From the NCBI RefSeq assembly GCF_001296045.1, contig NZ_LJHS01000012.1:124001-188000 (forward strand): a stretch of 64,000 nucleotides of DNA, written 5' to 3'. Positions 27,173 to 36,355 of this stretch are shown one piece after another (the first letter of the stretch is position 1; every line of letters begins with the position of its first letter). Source of the DNA: Rhizobium sp. AAP43 (lineage in GTDB: Bacteria; Pseudomonadota; Alphaproteobacteria; Rhizobiales; Rhizobiaceae). The position numbers and the translations under genes are program-made. The notes under the pieces are model-generated. The model worked only from the letters and a program-made list of their open reading frames with translations, ran no database searches and was not told the origin of the DNA.

Positions 27173-27568
27173 TTAGAGACCGATGGAAATATCGCGGGTT
27201 GCCGTTCTGTTGGAAATCGTGAAACCGGCAACCACATCGATGAGAGCAATAACCATCAGGCTGAAGAACAGCTGCGTTGCAGCGTCCCGCACGAGCAGGA
27301 ACTCGACAAGGAACGCAATGAAAACCAGCATCGACAGCATATGATTGAGAAGGGAATGACGACTGCTCATCGTCGCCTTCAACACTTCCACGAACAGAAC
27401 GATAAGTGCCGTCAGCACCAGCATATCGCCAAGTGTGACGGTCCATATGGCACCGGAGAGCATCGGAACAGCCGCAAGGTTTCCAGCGAAAGCTTGGACA
27501 CCCGGACCGAACATCACGATGTTATAGAAGACAAACGGTATCAGCATCAGCGGCACGGCAACGAACAT
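27173..27568 (-). CDS. Conserved hypothetical membrane protein, four helices
   Basis: A 131-residue integral membrane protein. Four hydrophobic segments lie at about 1-20, 35-60, 73-95 and 97-118, with SSRHSLLNHMLSM in the middle cytoplasmic or periplasmic loop. I do not know a named family; similar small proteins near phaR are found in other rhizobia, but I cannot check that here. The ATG at 27568 follows AAGGAT by five bases; a TTG two codons earlier is too close to that site. It is convergent with phaR. Confidence 0.7.
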   Translation of the reverse strand: MFVAVPLMLIPFVFYNIVMFGPGVQAFAGNLAAVPMLSGAIWTVTLGDMLVLTALIVLFVEVLKATMSSRHSLLNHMLSMLVFIAFLVEFLLVRDAATQLFFSLMVIALIDVVAGFTISNRTATRDISIGL

Positions 27569-27640
27569 CTGCAATCCTTCAGCTTGTGGATGCCGACCCG
27601 ATCGGCGGCGTTCTGCCGCACACTGTAACGATGCTTGCGT

Positions 27641-27674
27641 TAAAAAAGCAAAAGGCCGGCATATAGCCGGCCTT
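27641..27674 (-). terminator. Rho-independent terminator after rpmF
   Basis: AAGGCCGGC and GCCGGCCTT around ATATA, then TTTTGCTTTTTT on the minus strand. Confidence 0.85.
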
Positions 27675-27698
27675 ATACAACAAGAAAATGCGCCTGAA

Positions 27699-27884
27699 TT
27701 ATGCGCTTTCCTTCGGGGTCAGCACCTGGCGACCGCGATACATACCGGTCTTCAGATCGATATGGTGCGGACGGCGCAGTTCGCCGGAATTCTTGTCTTC
27801 AACATAGGTCGGAACCTTCAAGGCGTCTGCAGAGCGGCGCATACCGCGCTTGGACGGGCTTGTTTTTCTCTTCGGTACAGCCAT
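27699..27884 (-). CDS. rpmF: 50S ribosomal protein L32
   Basis: Ribosomal protein of 61 residues. The N-terminus [18 protein letters not shown] is the L32 signature. The cysteine-free C-terminus ([15 protein letters not shown]) is the zinc-independent type usual in alpha-proteobacteria. It is a single gene with a strong terminator; in many rhizobia it stands near mtgA as here. Confidence 0.97.
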   Translation of the reverse strand: MAVPKRKTSPSKRGMRRSADALKVPTYVEDKNSGELRRPHHIDLKTGMYRGRQVLTPKESA

Positions 27885-28040
27885 TTTCGTTACTCCACGT
27901 GACGGTGCAAACCAGGATTAGCGGCCTCTTAGAAGCCGGACAGAACCTGTCGCAAACTCTGATTTTGGCGGGCTTATACATGCCCACTAGGGGTTTGACC
28001 AGTCCCCGGATTGATTTTTTCGCCCCAGAGAGCCGACAGG

Positions 28041-28688
28041 TCACGCCTCATCTTCAGGGACGATCCAGCTTTCTGCCAGCGCGGCCGTCTCCCAAGCCTG
28101 CCAGGCGGGGTGAGCACGCATCGTCGCCATGTAGGCAAGCGTCTCGGGATCGCTGGCAAGGTCATAGGCGGAAAAGCGATTGACCACGGGCGCGAACATG
28201 GCGTCGGCTGCACTGAAGTCACCAAAGAGGAAGGGACCACCGGAGATCTGGCGCAGGTCGCGCCAGATGTCCTCGATCCGTTTTACGTCACCTGCTACAC
28301 CGTCCGGCAGCGCGATAGCCTTGACCGGACGACGGATATTCATCGGACAGGCGCCCCTCAGCGCCCGGAATCCCGACAGCATTTCCATTGAAACCGATCG
28401 CGCCATGCTGCGAAGGGCAGGTTCGCTCGGCCACAGGCCGGCATCGGGAAAGAGCTCTGCAACGTATTCGATGATCGCCAGCGATTCCCAAACCCGAACA
28501 GCGCCATGATGCAGAACCGGAACGCGACCGGTCGGCGAGAGCTCACGAAAACGAGGCGTCGTGCCGCCCGGACCAAAGGGAATGAGCTCCTCGCGAAACG
28601 GAACCCCTGCTGCGGTCATTGCCATCCAGGGCCGCAACGACCAAGAGGAATAGTTCTTGTTGGCGATATACAGGATCAGTTCGGCCAT
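28041..28688 (-). CDS. Glutathione S-transferase family protein
   Basis: A 215-residue protein of the GST fold. The N-terminal thioredoxin-like domain has LILYIANKNYSSWSLRPWM with a serine in the usual active-site place and the SPTGRVPVLHH cis-Pro turn, followed by VWESLAIIEYVAELFP, which makes the glutathione pocket. The C-terminal helical domain contains FGDFSAADAMFAPVVNRF, the N-capping box typical of GSTs. The substrate is unknown. The start is taken at MAELILY; four codons upstream a TTG is also in frame. It is downstream of mtgA on the same strand by 71 bases. Confidence 0.9.
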   Translation of the reverse strand: MAELILYIANKNYSSWSLRPWMAMTAAGVPFREELIPFGPGGTTPRFRELSPTGRVPVLHHGAVRVWESLAIIEYVAELFPDAGLWPSEPALRSMARSVSMEMLSGFRALRGACPMNIRRPVKAIALPDGVAGDVKRIEDIWRDLRQISGGPFLFGDFSAADAMFAPVVNRFSAYDLASDPETLAYMATMRAHPAWQAWETAALAESWIVPEDEA

Positions 28689-28759
28689 GGACGCCTCCAA
28701 TTCAGATCTTGCTGATCATAGGAGCCGCAGGGGTAAACGACCAACGAGACTTGTTGATC

Positions 28760-29518
28760 TCAATCATAGAGACAGGTGATGTATTCACCCGATTGCCGAG
28801 CCCGCCGGTCAACAACATTGGCCAGCCGCTTGAGGCCGGATCCAGGCTTGCTGGCCACCCGATTGATCGGATTGGGGAGAGAGACGGCCAAAAGGGCCGC
28901 CTGTTGGCGGCTCAGCTTCGCGGCAGAGGTCTTGAAATGGTGCCGCGCCGCCGCCTCGGCACCATAAATGCCCGGTCCCCATTCAGCGACATTGAGATAG
29001 ATCTCCATCATCCGTCGCTTCGGCCAGATAAAATCAGCGGCAATCGCGAGCGGCAGTTCGAGCGCTTTGCGTACAAAGGAGCGACCATTCCACAGAAAGA
29101 GGTTCTTGGCCGTCTGCATGGGGATTGTGCTGGCACCGCGTGTCGCCTCACCCGCCATGGCATCATCGATGACCGACTGCAACTGCCCCCAATCAACGCC
29201 ACCATGATTGCAGAACTGCCCGTCCTCGGACATCATCACAGCCCGAACCAGATTGGGGGAGATATCGTCAATGTCGACCCAGCGCCGATCATACCCCTGA
29301 AACGTCACGAGATCGGCCAGCATCAGGGTCGAGACGGGGCGCACGAACTCCAGCCGATAGAGCAGGATTAGCAGATAGGGCAAAAAGACCAGGATCGCCA
29401 AGACCAGCAGCCCCTTGCGCAGCCACGTCGCCCGGAAACTGCGCCTTGCTTCCGGCGGCTGCTCCAGTCGTTCCTCTTCCACAATCTCGACGTCGTTCGG
29501 CAATGATCTCAAGCCCAT
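28760..29518 (-). CDS. mtgA: Monofunctional biosynthetic peptidoglycan transglycosylase
   Basis: GT51 enzyme that polymerises lipid II into glycan strands in the periplasm. It has 252 residues. A 30-residue charged N-terminus and one membrane anchor (about 36-55) precede the GT51 domain. The catalytic glutamate is Glu98 in MMSEDGQF, followed by [15 protein letters not shown], and the second conserved acid in [10 protein letters not shown] (Glu172). [15 protein letters not shown] is also a family block. No transpeptidase domain follows. It is divergent from ispA with 122 bases between the starts. Confidence 0.96.
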   Translation of the reverse strand: MGLRSLPNDVEIVEEERLEQPPEARRSFRATWLRKGLLVLAILVFLPYLLILLYRLEFVRPVSTLMLADLVTFQGYDRRWVDIDDISPNLVRAVMMSEDGQFCNHGGVDWGQLQSVIDDAMAGEATRGASTIPMQTAKNLFLWNGRSFVRKALELPLAIAADFIWPKRRMMEIYLNVAEWGPGIYGAEAAARHHFKTSAAKLSRQQAALLAVSLPNPINRVASKPGSGLKRLANVVDRRARQSGEYITCLYD

Positions 29519-29640
29519 GATCGATGACGCCTTCTCATATCTGGCTCCAGAGGGGATGACCAGTCCATGTCGCTGCTATCCCGCCTCCACCCACTTAAAT
29601 TCCCGTTGCCTGACACCGGGCGGCATGCCAAATAGCCGCC

Positions 29641-30555
29641 ATGGATCAGGCAGCAAGCGCTTTCGAACACAAGCTCCGAACTTTCGCCGCGGACGTCGAG
29701 GCTCGTCTCGCACGCCTGCTGGACGGCATGCTCCGCCCGGCAGAGATCGCCCGCCCCGCTCGCCTGATTGAAGCCATGCACTACGGCGCCCTGAATGGCG
29801 GCAAACGGCTGCGTCCTTTCCTCGTCATGGAAGCAACGCGTCTTTTTGACGGTCCCGCGGATGCCGCCCTGCAAGTCGGCTGCGCTCTCGAATGCATACA
29901 CAGCTACTCGCTTGTGCATGACGACTTGCCCGCCATGGACGACGACGACTTGCGGCGCGGCAAGCCGACGGTCCATATCGCCTATGACTACGCGACAGCA
30001 ATCCTCGCTGGCGACGGCCTCCTGACCTATGCCTTCGACATCCTTGCCGCACCGGAGACGGATCTTCCTGACGCCGCCAAGGTGGCGCTTGTGCTTGAGC
30101 TTTCGCGTGCTGCCGGGGTCGGCGGTATGGCGGGCGGACAGGCACTCGATCTCGCGGCCGAAACAGAAGCCCCAGATGAAGCCGGCGTAGTCCAGTTGCA
30201 GGCGATGAAAACCGGCGCTCTGATCCGTTTCGCCTGCGAAGCCGGCGCCATCATTTCACAGCGCCCAACCGAGGACCGTAAGCGTCTGCGCCAATTCGGC
30301 GAGATCATCGGCCGGGCCTTCCAGCTGGCCGACGACCTTTTGGACGTCACCGCCGATGCAGCGACTATGGGCAAGGCGACAGGCAAGGACGCCGGCAAGG
30401 GCAAAGGCACACTTGTGGCCCTCAAAGGCACGGACTGGGCCCGCACAGAACTCGACCGACTGGTTACAGAGGCCAATCAGGTCCTTGCCCCTTACGGCGA
30501 GGCTGCAAGGCCTCTGACCGACACCGCACGCTTCATCGCTACGAGGAAAAATTGA
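29641..30555 (+). CDS. ispA: Farnesyl (polyprenyl) diphosphate synthase
   Basis: Isoprenoid chain-elongating transferase, 304 residues, making farnesyl-PP from IPP and DMAPP/GPP. The first aspartate-rich motif is DDLPAMDDDD at 94-103 with the FPP-type layout, followed by RRGKPT; the second is DDLLD at 231-235. Lys/Arg pairs GGKRLRP are at 53-59. No good ribosome binding site is seen before the ATG at 29641, but no better start exists. The stop codon is one base before the hisC start, so these two form an operon. Confidence 0.93.
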   Translation: MDQAASAFEHKLRTFAADVEARLARLLDGMLRPAEIARPARLIEAMHYGALNGGKRLRPFLVMEATRLFDGPADAALQVGCALECIHSYSLVHDDLPAMDDDDLRRGKPTVHIAYDYATAILAGDGLLTYAFDILAAPETDLPDAAKVALVLELSRAAGVGGMAGGQALDLAAETEAPDEAGVVQLQAMKTGALIRFACEAGAIISQRPTEDRKRLRQFGEIIGRAFQLADDLLDVTADAATMGKATGKDAGKGKGTLVALKGTDWARTELDRLVTEANQVLAPYGEAARPLTDTARFIATRKN

Positions 30556-30556
30556 C

Positions 30557-31612
30557 ATGAGCCGCTTCTGGTCGTCCGCCGTCCACGATCTGGACCCGTA
30601 TGTCGCCGGCGAGCAGCCGAAGATTGCCGGCCTCGTCAAGCTGAACACCAACGAGAACCCCTATGGACCGTCGCCGCGTGTCATCGAAGCCATTGCGGCT
30701 GCGGCCGACGATCGGCTGCGGCTCTATCCGGACCCTTCGTCGACCATTCTCAGGCAGTCTATCGCCGACCGTTTCGACCTCGCCCTCGATCAGGTCTTCG
30801 TCGGCAACGGTTCCGACGAGGTGCTGGCCTTTGTCTTTGCCGGACTCCTGAAGCACGACCTTCCGCTACTTTACCCCGACATCACCTACAGCTTCTACAA
30901 GACCTATGCCCGGCTCTTCAACGTCACGGTAGAAGAAGTCCCGCTTGATGGGCAGCTGGGCATCCGGATCGCTGACTATGATCGCCCCTGTGGTGCAATC
31001 ATCCTTGCCAATCCGAACGCCCCCACAGGCATCGCGCTGCCGCTGAGCGCGATCGAGGCCTTGGTTGCCGGCCATCCGGATCAGGTCGTCGTCGTTGATG
31101 AAGCCTATGTCGACTTCGGCGGGGAGAGTGCCGCTTCGCTGATTTCACGTTACGAGAACCTGCTGGTCGTGCAGACCTTCTCCAAGTCCCGTTCTCTGGC
31201 TGGCCTCCGCGTTGGCTTCGCCCTTGGACAGCGCTCGCTGATCGAGGCGCTGGAGCGGATGAAGGACAGCTTCAATTCCTATCCGCTCGACACCCTGGCG
31301 CAAACAGCCGCGACGGCAGCCGTTGAGGACGAGGCCTGGTTTTGCGAAACTCGCGACAGGATCGTCGCCAACCGCGACAGGCTGACGGCAGCATTGACGG
31401 AACGCGGCTTTGAGGTTCTGCCGTCGTCGGCCAACTTCGTTTTTGCACGGCATTCTGCTCATCCGGGCGGGGATCTGGCCAGGGCCCTGCGCGAGCGCGC
31501 AGTTCTAGTGCGCCATTTTACCAAGCCACGGATTGCTGATTTCCTCCGCATCACCATCGGCACGGAAGAGGAATGCCGTCAGCTTTTGACAGCGATCGAT
31601 CAAATCATCTGA
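30557..31612 (+). CDS. hisC: Histidinol-phosphate aminotransferase
   Basis: PLP-dependent fold-type-I aminotransferase of histidine synthesis, 351 residues. The N-terminal KLNTNENPYGPSP, the PLP lysine Lys210 (TFSKSRSLAGLR), DEAYVDF before it, and the C-terminal LRITIGTEEE are all of HisC type. Its start overlaps the end of ispA within a GAGGAAAA site. Rhizobia often carry several hisC copies and some act on aromatic amino acids, so a role outside histidine synthesis is possible. Confidence 0.92.
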   Translation: MSRFWSSAVHDLDPYVAGEQPKIAGLVKLNTNENPYGPSPRVIEAIAAAADDRLRLYPDPSSTILRQSIADRFDLALDQVFVGNGSDEVLAFVFAGLLKHDLPLLYPDITYSFYKTYARLFNVTVEEVPLDGQLGIRIADYDRPCGAIILANPNAPTGIALPLSAIEALVAGHPDQVVVVDEAYVDFGGESAASLISRYENLLVVQTFSKSRSLAGLRVGFALGQRSLIEALERMKDSFNSYPLDTLAQTAATAAVEDEAWFCETRDRIVANRDRLTAALTERGFEVLPSSANFVFARHSAHPGGDLARALRERAVLVRHFTKPRIADFLRITIGTEEECRQLLTAIDQII

Positions 31613-31675
31613 CGTGTGCCGGGCAGCGAATTTGCCTAGTCTTCCGAGCGCAATGGCGGAGAGGAGCGACACACC

Positions 31676-31855
31676 ATGGAAGACATCATCCAGCATTGGC
31701 CGCAGGTGACAAGCGCCTATCTCGTCGCAGTCCTTAGCCCTGGCCCGGCGACCATGGCGATTGCGTCTGACTCCCTTGGCCAGGACGACGGCATGGCCTC
31801 GTCATGGCAAGCGGCATCTTCTGCGGCAGGCCTCAAGCTTCTAACTCTGCGCTGA
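31676..31855 (+). pseudogene. Truncated, frameshifted LysE-family exporter remnant
   Basis: The first 35 residues, MEDIIQHWPQVTSAYLV and then VLSPGPATMAIAS, are the N-terminus of a LysE/RhtB exporter. At SLGQ (about 31781) the matching sequence moves to another frame: PGRRHGLVMASGIFCG is coded two bases on, in the frame of 31780. After that no LysE sequence remains; the family needs about 205 residues and here only about 55 are present. The end merges with the terminator of the next gene. A complete LysE gene, not identical, is at 7429. The event is an old deletion plus frameshift. Confidence 0.75.
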
Positions 31856-31858
31856 ACC

Positions 31859-31890
31859 AAAAAAGGCGCCGCACACGGCGACGCCTTTCG
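31859..31890 (-). terminator. Terminator after the OmpA-type lipoprotein gene
   Basis: AAAGGCGTCGCC and GGCGCCTTT (one unpaired base) around GTGTGC, followed by a T-run on the minus strand. It overlaps the end of the lysE remnant. Confidence 0.75.
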
Positions 31891-31910
31891 CAAATCGACA
31901 TGCAGTACGA

Positions 31911-32576
31911 TCAGCCTGTGGTGAGCGGCGAGATCTGGATCTCAACGCGACGGTTCTGTGCGCGACCATCTGCCGACGCATTGCTGGCGACCGGCTGGCT
32001 GGGTCCGAAGCCCAGCGACGAAACACGGCGCGGATCGATGCCCTGGCCATTCAGGTAACCGGCGACGGACAATGCACGGCGCTCCGAGAGTGCCTGGTTA
32101 TGGGCCAGGCTACCGGTCGAATCTGTATGACCGTTGACGTCGATCAGGGTCTTGTCGAACTTGCGCAGCACGATGGCGACCGAGTTCAGCGTCGGATAGA
32201 ACTGCGGCATCACCGCATCCTGGTCCGTGGCAAAGGTGATGTTCGACGGCATGTTGAGAATGATCCGGTCACCAACGCGGGTCACGGAAATACCCGTGCC
32301 CTGCAACTGCGCCCGCAGTTCGGATTCCTGCTGGTCCATGTAATTGCCGATCGCGCCGCCGGCGAGTGCGCCAACGCCCGCACCGATAAGGGCTGCGTTG
32401 CGACGACCGACAGCAGACCCGCCCACGGCGAGACCGCCGAGCGCGCCGACAGCTGCACCGATGGCCGCACCACCCGCAGTGTTCGAGACTTTCTGCTGGC
32501 CGGTATAGGGATCAGTCGTCGTGCAGCCGCTGAGATAGGTCGCGCAGAGCGCGACGATTGCGATCTTCTTGATCAT
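31911..32576 (-). CDS. OmpA-family lipoprotein with glycine zipper
   Basis: Outer-membrane-anchored lipoprotein of 221 residues. The signal MIKKIAIVALCATYLSGC has the lipobox LSGC, lipidated at Cys18. A glycine zipper (GGAAIGAAVGALGGLAVGG, IGAGVGALAGGAIG) follows to about residue 85, then an OmpA peptidoglycan-binding domain. That domain has NGHTDSTGS, ALSERRALSVAGYL, GFGPSQPVAS and the C-terminal RRVEIQI, the standard diaminopimelate-binding blocks. The start follows GGAGGG. The layout matches the YiaD/Pal-like class with a zipper domain; it probably links outer membrane and cell wall. Confidence 0.93.
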   Translation of the reverse strand: MIKKIAIVALCATYLSGCTTTDPYTGQQKVSNTAGGAAIGAAVGALGGLAVGGSAVGRRNAALIGAGVGALAGGAIGNYMDQQESELRAQLQGTGISVTRVGDRIILNMPSNITFATDQDAVMPQFYPTLNSVAIVLRKFDKTLIDVNGHTDSTGSLAHNQALSERRALSVAGYLNGQGIDPRRVSSLGFGPSQPVASNASADGRAQNRRVEIQISPLTTG

Positions 32577-32652
32577 GCTGGATGTCCCTCCAAGAACAGG
32601 CTGATAATTCCAGAACAGCGAAAATGCGGCAACATAAAGTTGCCGCACAGCC

Positions 32653-33918
32653 TCACTCCGCCGCCGATTTGCGGCCGTAGCGCTTCTCGATGTAGTCGGC
32701 CACCAAGGCCTCGAAGTCGCTGGCAATGTTCGGTCCGCGAAGCGTCATCGCCTTTTGCCCATCGATAAAGATCGGAGCAGCCGGGTTCTCGCCGGTTCCG
32801 GGCAGCGATATGCCGATGTCGGCATGCTTGCTTTCACCCGGCCCGTTGACGATGCAGCCCATCACCGCAACATTCAGTCCCTCGACACCGGGATACTTGT
32901 CACGCCAGGTCGGCATATTCTTGCGCAGGTCATCCTGGATCTTCTGCGCCAACTCCTGAAACACCGTGGATGTCGTGCGCCCGCAACCGGGACATGCCGC
33001 AACCACCGGCACGAACTGGCGGAAGCCCATGACCTGCAAGAGCTCCTGCGCCACCTGCACTTCGCGGGTCCGGTCACCATTCGGCTCCGGCGTCAGCGAG
33101 ACGCGGATCGTGTCGCCGATACCATGCTGCAACACATAGCCCATTGCCGCAGACGAGGCGACGATGCCTTTAGACCCCATGCCGGCCTCGGTCAGCCCGA
33201 GATGCAGTGCGTGGTTCGAGCGATCCGCCAGCATCGAATAAACGGCAATCAGGTCCTGCACCTGGCTGACCTTGGCAGACAGGATGATGCGGTTGCGCGG
33301 AAGGCCAATTTCTTCTGCAAGCTCGGCCGAGAGAAGTGCTGACTGGACGATCGCCTCACGCGTCACCTGACGCGCCGAGAGCGGCGAGCCGTTTTCCGCA
33401 TTCTGATCCATCAGCCGCGTCAGGAGTTCCTGATCGAGCGAACCCCAGTTTACGCCAATCCGAACAGGCTTGTCGTAGCGGATCGCCATCTCGACGATCT
33501 CGGCAAACTGCTTGTCCTTCTTGTCCTTGAACCCGACATTGCCCGGATTGATCCGGTATTTGGCCAAGGCCTCGGCACAGGCCGGATGGTCCGCCAGAAG
33601 CTTGTGGCCAATATAGTGGAAATCGCCGACCAGCGGCACATCCATGCCGAGCCGGAGCAGCCGCTCTCGAATCTTCGGCACGGCAGCTGCGCTCTCGTCT
33701 CTGTCGACGGTGATGCGCACGATCTCCGAGCCGGATTTGTAGAGGGCCGCGACCTGGGCAACGGTCGCATCGATATCTGCGGTGTCGGTATTGGTCATCG
33801 ACTGGACAACGACCGGGGCGCCGCCACCGATGATGACGCCCCCGACTTCAACGGCAACCGAAGCACGGCGCGGCTTCGGATCATAGACATCGGGGGATGG
33901 GATAAAATCTGCGGTCAT
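32653..33918 (-). CDS. ispG: 4-hydroxy-3-methylbut-2-enyl diphosphate synthase
   Basis: Penultimate enzyme of the MEP isoprenoid pathway, a [4Fe-4S] protein. The protein has 421 residues from the ATG at 33918 (AGAGAA upstream); a start ten codons earlier is possible. The iron-sulfur ligands are the cysteines in ACPGCGRTT and CIVNGPGE. The N-terminal TIM barrel has [13 protein letters not shown] and INPGNVGFK. It ends 76 bases upstream of the OmpA-type lipoprotein gene on the same strand. Confidence 0.97.
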   Translation of the reverse strand: MTADFIPSPDVYDPKPRRASVAVEVGGVIIGGGAPVVVQSMTNTDTADIDATVAQVAALYKSGSEIVRITVDRDESAAAVPKIRERLLRLGMDVPLVGDFHYIGHKLLADHPACAEALAKYRINPGNVGFKDKKDKQFAEIVEMAIRYDKPVRIGVNWGSLDQELLTRLMDQNAENGSPLSARQVTREAIVQSALLSAELAEEIGLPRNRIILSAKVSQVQDLIAVYSMLADRSNHALHLGLTEAGMGSKGIVASSAAMGYVLQHGIGDTIRVSLTPEPNGDRTREVQVAQELLQVMGFRQFVPVVAACPGCGRTTSTVFQELAQKIQDDLRKNMPTWRDKYPGVEGLNVAVMGCIVNGPGESKHADIGISLPGTGENPAAPIFIDGQKAMTLRGPNIASDFEALVADYIEKRYGRKSAAE

Positions 33919-34048
33919 GGCTGTTTCTCTGCGAGCCTCGATGGCCATGGAGGTGGATCAAACATGCCGGCTTGTCAACCTGAAGCCCCGGCAAGCCCTT
34001 GTCGGCGACTTGAACTTCCGGTGATCCGACACGGAAAACTTGCCTGGC

Positions 34049-35245
34049 TTAATCTTCGACAACCCGGTCGGCATGCCGCGCCAGTCGAGACAGCAACAAA
34101 ACAACAACCAGCAGCGCCGGAATCGCGGTGTAGATGGTCGACAGAGACGTATGCTCAGCAACGAAACCAATCAACGACGGTGCAAACAGGATGCCAGAAT
34201 AACCCATGGTGGTGACAACGGAGAGCCCGACCCCCGGCGCAAGTCCAGGAATATTGCCGCCAGCGGAAAAGGCGATCGGCACCATGTTGGAAATACCGAT
34301 ACCGGCAAGCGCAAAACCAATCATGGCAAACGGCACGCTTCCAGCCTGCCCGGCCAGTACGAGGCCGCAAATTGCAGCGATCGCGCAGAAACGCAGGGTG
34401 TTGACGGCACCGAACCGGTCTCGAACGAAATCGCCGGCGAAGCGGCAGATCGCCATGGTGAAGGAGAAGGCCGCGAAAGCGAAGCCCGACATTTCCGTGC
34501 TCGCATTCAACTCGTTGCGCAGATAGAGGGCGCTCCAGTCAAGCACAGTTCCCTCCGGCACCATGGAGAAAAGCGCGACCAGGCCGATCAGCCAGGGCAG
34601 CAGGGTCATCGGCATCTTCGCCCGTTGCGAAACCTCTCCCGGATGCGGCGCGTCGGACAGGATCATGGGCCGCGCAACGAAGAAGAGCACGAGGCAGACA
34701 GCAGCGAGAAGAAGCACATGACCGATTACGCCAAGTGCCGCAATCAACAGCCCGCCGGTTGCCGCCCCACACAACCCGCCAAGGCTCCAGAAGGCATGGC
34801 AGGAGGACATGATCGAACGGCGCATATTGCGCTCGACCTCAACGGCATTCGCATTCATCGCGACGTCCATTGCACCCGTTAGGCCCCCGAACAGGAAGAT
34901 CGCGATTACGCCCATCCAGATCGTATCGACGAGCGTGACGAGAACAATGGTCGGGATGAACAGGAGTGTCGTAATCTCCACCACGCGCCGCGAGCCAAGA
35001 CGCGCGATCTGCAGGCCGGCAACCGGCATCATGACCAGAGACCCGACGCCAAAGACAAAGAGCATGACCCCGAGCATCAATTCATTGAGGCCAAGCGCAG
35101 ACGAAAAGAACGGGATTTTGGGCGCCCAGGCACCGATCACCATGCCGTTTAGAAAAAACAGAATGGCGACAGCCGCCCGTTCTCTGGTGACGAGTGGTGC
35201 CGGCCCCGCGTTTCCCGGTGCCGTCATACCTGCTAGCTCATTCAT
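34049..35245 (-). CDS. MFS transporter of the YbjJ/FucP-like sugar-type group
   Basis: Major facilitator of 398 residues with 12 predicted helices. The first helix AVAILFFLNGMVIGAWAPKIPFF and the linker HAFWSLGGLCGAATGGLL after helix 4 match the YbjJ-like group, which is related to fucose permeases. The C-terminal half has GYSGILFAPSLIGFVAEHTSL. The solute is unknown; a sugar is guessed. The start ATG at 35245 follows GGGAGCGG. A LacI-type palindrome sits 35 bases upstream of the start. It is divergent from the DMT exporter. Confidence 0.87.
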   Translation of the reverse strand: MNELAGMTAPGNAGPAPLVTRERAAVAILFFLNGMVIGAWAPKIPFFSSALGLNELMLGVMLFVFGVGSLVMMPVAGLQIARLGSRRVVEITTLLFIPTIVLVTLVDTIWMGVIAIFLFGGLTGAMDVAMNANAVEVERNMRRSIMSSCHAFWSLGGLCGAATGGLLIAALGVIGHVLLLAAVCLVLFFVARPMILSDAPHPGEVSQRAKMPMTLLPWLIGLVALFSMVPEGTVLDWSALYLRNELNASTEMSGFAFAAFSFTMAICRFAGDFVRDRFGAVNTLRFCAIAAICGLVLAGQAGSVPFAMIGFALAGIGISNMVPIAFSAGGNIPGLAPGVGLSVVTTMGYSGILFAPSLIGFVAEHTSLSTIYTAIPALLVVVLLLSRLARHADRVVED

Positions 35246-35279
35246 TTTCCGCTCCCGAATCTGCAACGGCAATGTTGAT

Positions 35280-35291
35280 TAAATCGATTTA
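35280..35291. promoter_or_regulatory. Palindrome of LacI-family operator type
   Basis: TAAATCGATTTA is a perfect 12-bp palindrome with the central CG usual in LacI-family operators. It lies 35 bases upstream of the MFS start and about 158 bases upstream of the DMT start, in a shared control region. No LacI-type gene is adjacent. Confidence 0.4.
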
Positions 35292-35448
35292 GTCCGCAAT
35301 CCCCGCCCGATTTATCGATCGTCAAGTTTTGTTTCAAAGAAAATCAACGAGGTGGATCGCACCCCGCTGGTTGACAGACGGGACAACTGACGCAAGAGGT
35401 AGCGACCTCCTCCACGCCACCCAGGCGTGCTTCTCAGAAAGCTACCCC

Positions 35449-36312
35449 GTGAAGACTGTGATCGGTGCTGGCATACTCCTCTCGAGCTTGGCTTACTTTC
35501 TCTTCGCCGTGCATGACAGCATGGTCAAGTTGCTCGTCGAAACCGCCACAGTCTGGCAGATCCTCTTCTGCCGCAGCCTCGTGATCCTGGTGGGATGTCT
35601 TGCCATGGGTGGACGGGCACTCGTCCATGAAACGAGGACGTCCCCGGCTCTGCGGCCGATGATGCTCCGCAGTCTCTTCCTGCTTGCGGCCTGGCTCTGC
35701 TATTTCAATTCAGCAAAATACATGCCGCTCGCCGACATCACCACGCTCTATTTCGCAGCCCCCATCGTCGCCATTCTCCTGTCGATTCCGATCTTGCGAG
35801 AGCGCGTCCCACTCACGAGTTGGATCGCGGTACTGACAGGCTTTGCAGGCGTCATTGTCGCCAGCAACCCAACCGGAATGACAACGGGATGGCCAGTCTA
35901 CCTGGCCCTTCTGGCCGCAGTCTGCTGGGCAATTGCCACAATCCTGCTGCGCAGCACCAGCCAGAGTACGACCAGCATTGTGCAAATGGCGATGACCAAT
36001 CTGTTTTTCTTGGGTCTCACCGCACCCATGGCAATCCACTCATGGACCATACCGACAGGCAACGCACTTATCCTTCTGCTTTCGGTCGGTATCATTGGCG
36101 GACTGGGCCAACTCGCTTACTTCGAAAGCCTGCGACACGCGCCGATCTCGATCGTTGCCCCCCTCGAATACACGGCGCTGATCTGGGCCTTTGCACTGGG
36201 TTATGCGATATGGGGCGACATTCCCGGCGTGAATGTCTGGGCAGGCGCCGTACTGATCGCAGCCGCCGGCCTGATCATCCTGATCGCAGGCCGCCGGCGC
36301 TCCATTGCCTGA
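35449..36312 (+). CDS. DMT superfamily (EamA) transporter
   Basis: Ten-helix exporter of the drug/metabolite transporter superfamily with two EamA repeats, 287 residues from the GTG at 35449. Repeat one has the EamA pattern ending YFAAPIVAILLSIPILRERV, and the second PLEYTALIWAFALGYAIWGDIP; both are typical. Substrate is unknown. The frame is open for 40 codons upstream, from an ATG at 35329, but those residues do not look like a membrane N-terminus. Only AGAAAG precedes the GTG, so the start is uncertain. It is convergent with the M20 gene. Confidence 0.87.
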   Translation: MKTVIGAGILLSSLAYFLFAVHDSMVKLLVETATVWQILFCRSLVILVGCLAMGGRALVHETRTSPALRPMMLRSLFLLAAWLCYFNSAKYMPLADITTLYFAAPIVAILLSIPILRERVPLTSWIAVLTGFAGVIVASNPTGMTTGWPVYLALLAAVCWAIATILLRSTSQSTTSIVQMAMTNLFFLGLTAPMAIHSWTIPTGNALILLLSVGIIGGLGQLAYFESLRHAPISIVAPLEYTALIWAFALGYAIWGDIPGVNVWAGAVLIAAAGLIILIAGRRRSIA

Positions 36313-36355
36313 CAAAATGCCTCTGATGACATGAGGACTGAGACGCCCGAAACAC

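Noticed and set aside
31804..32058. 84-codon ORF overlapping the OmpA-type gene end
   Set aside because: Its first residues are the displaced frame of the lysE remnant; the rest is antisense to the lipoprotein gene.
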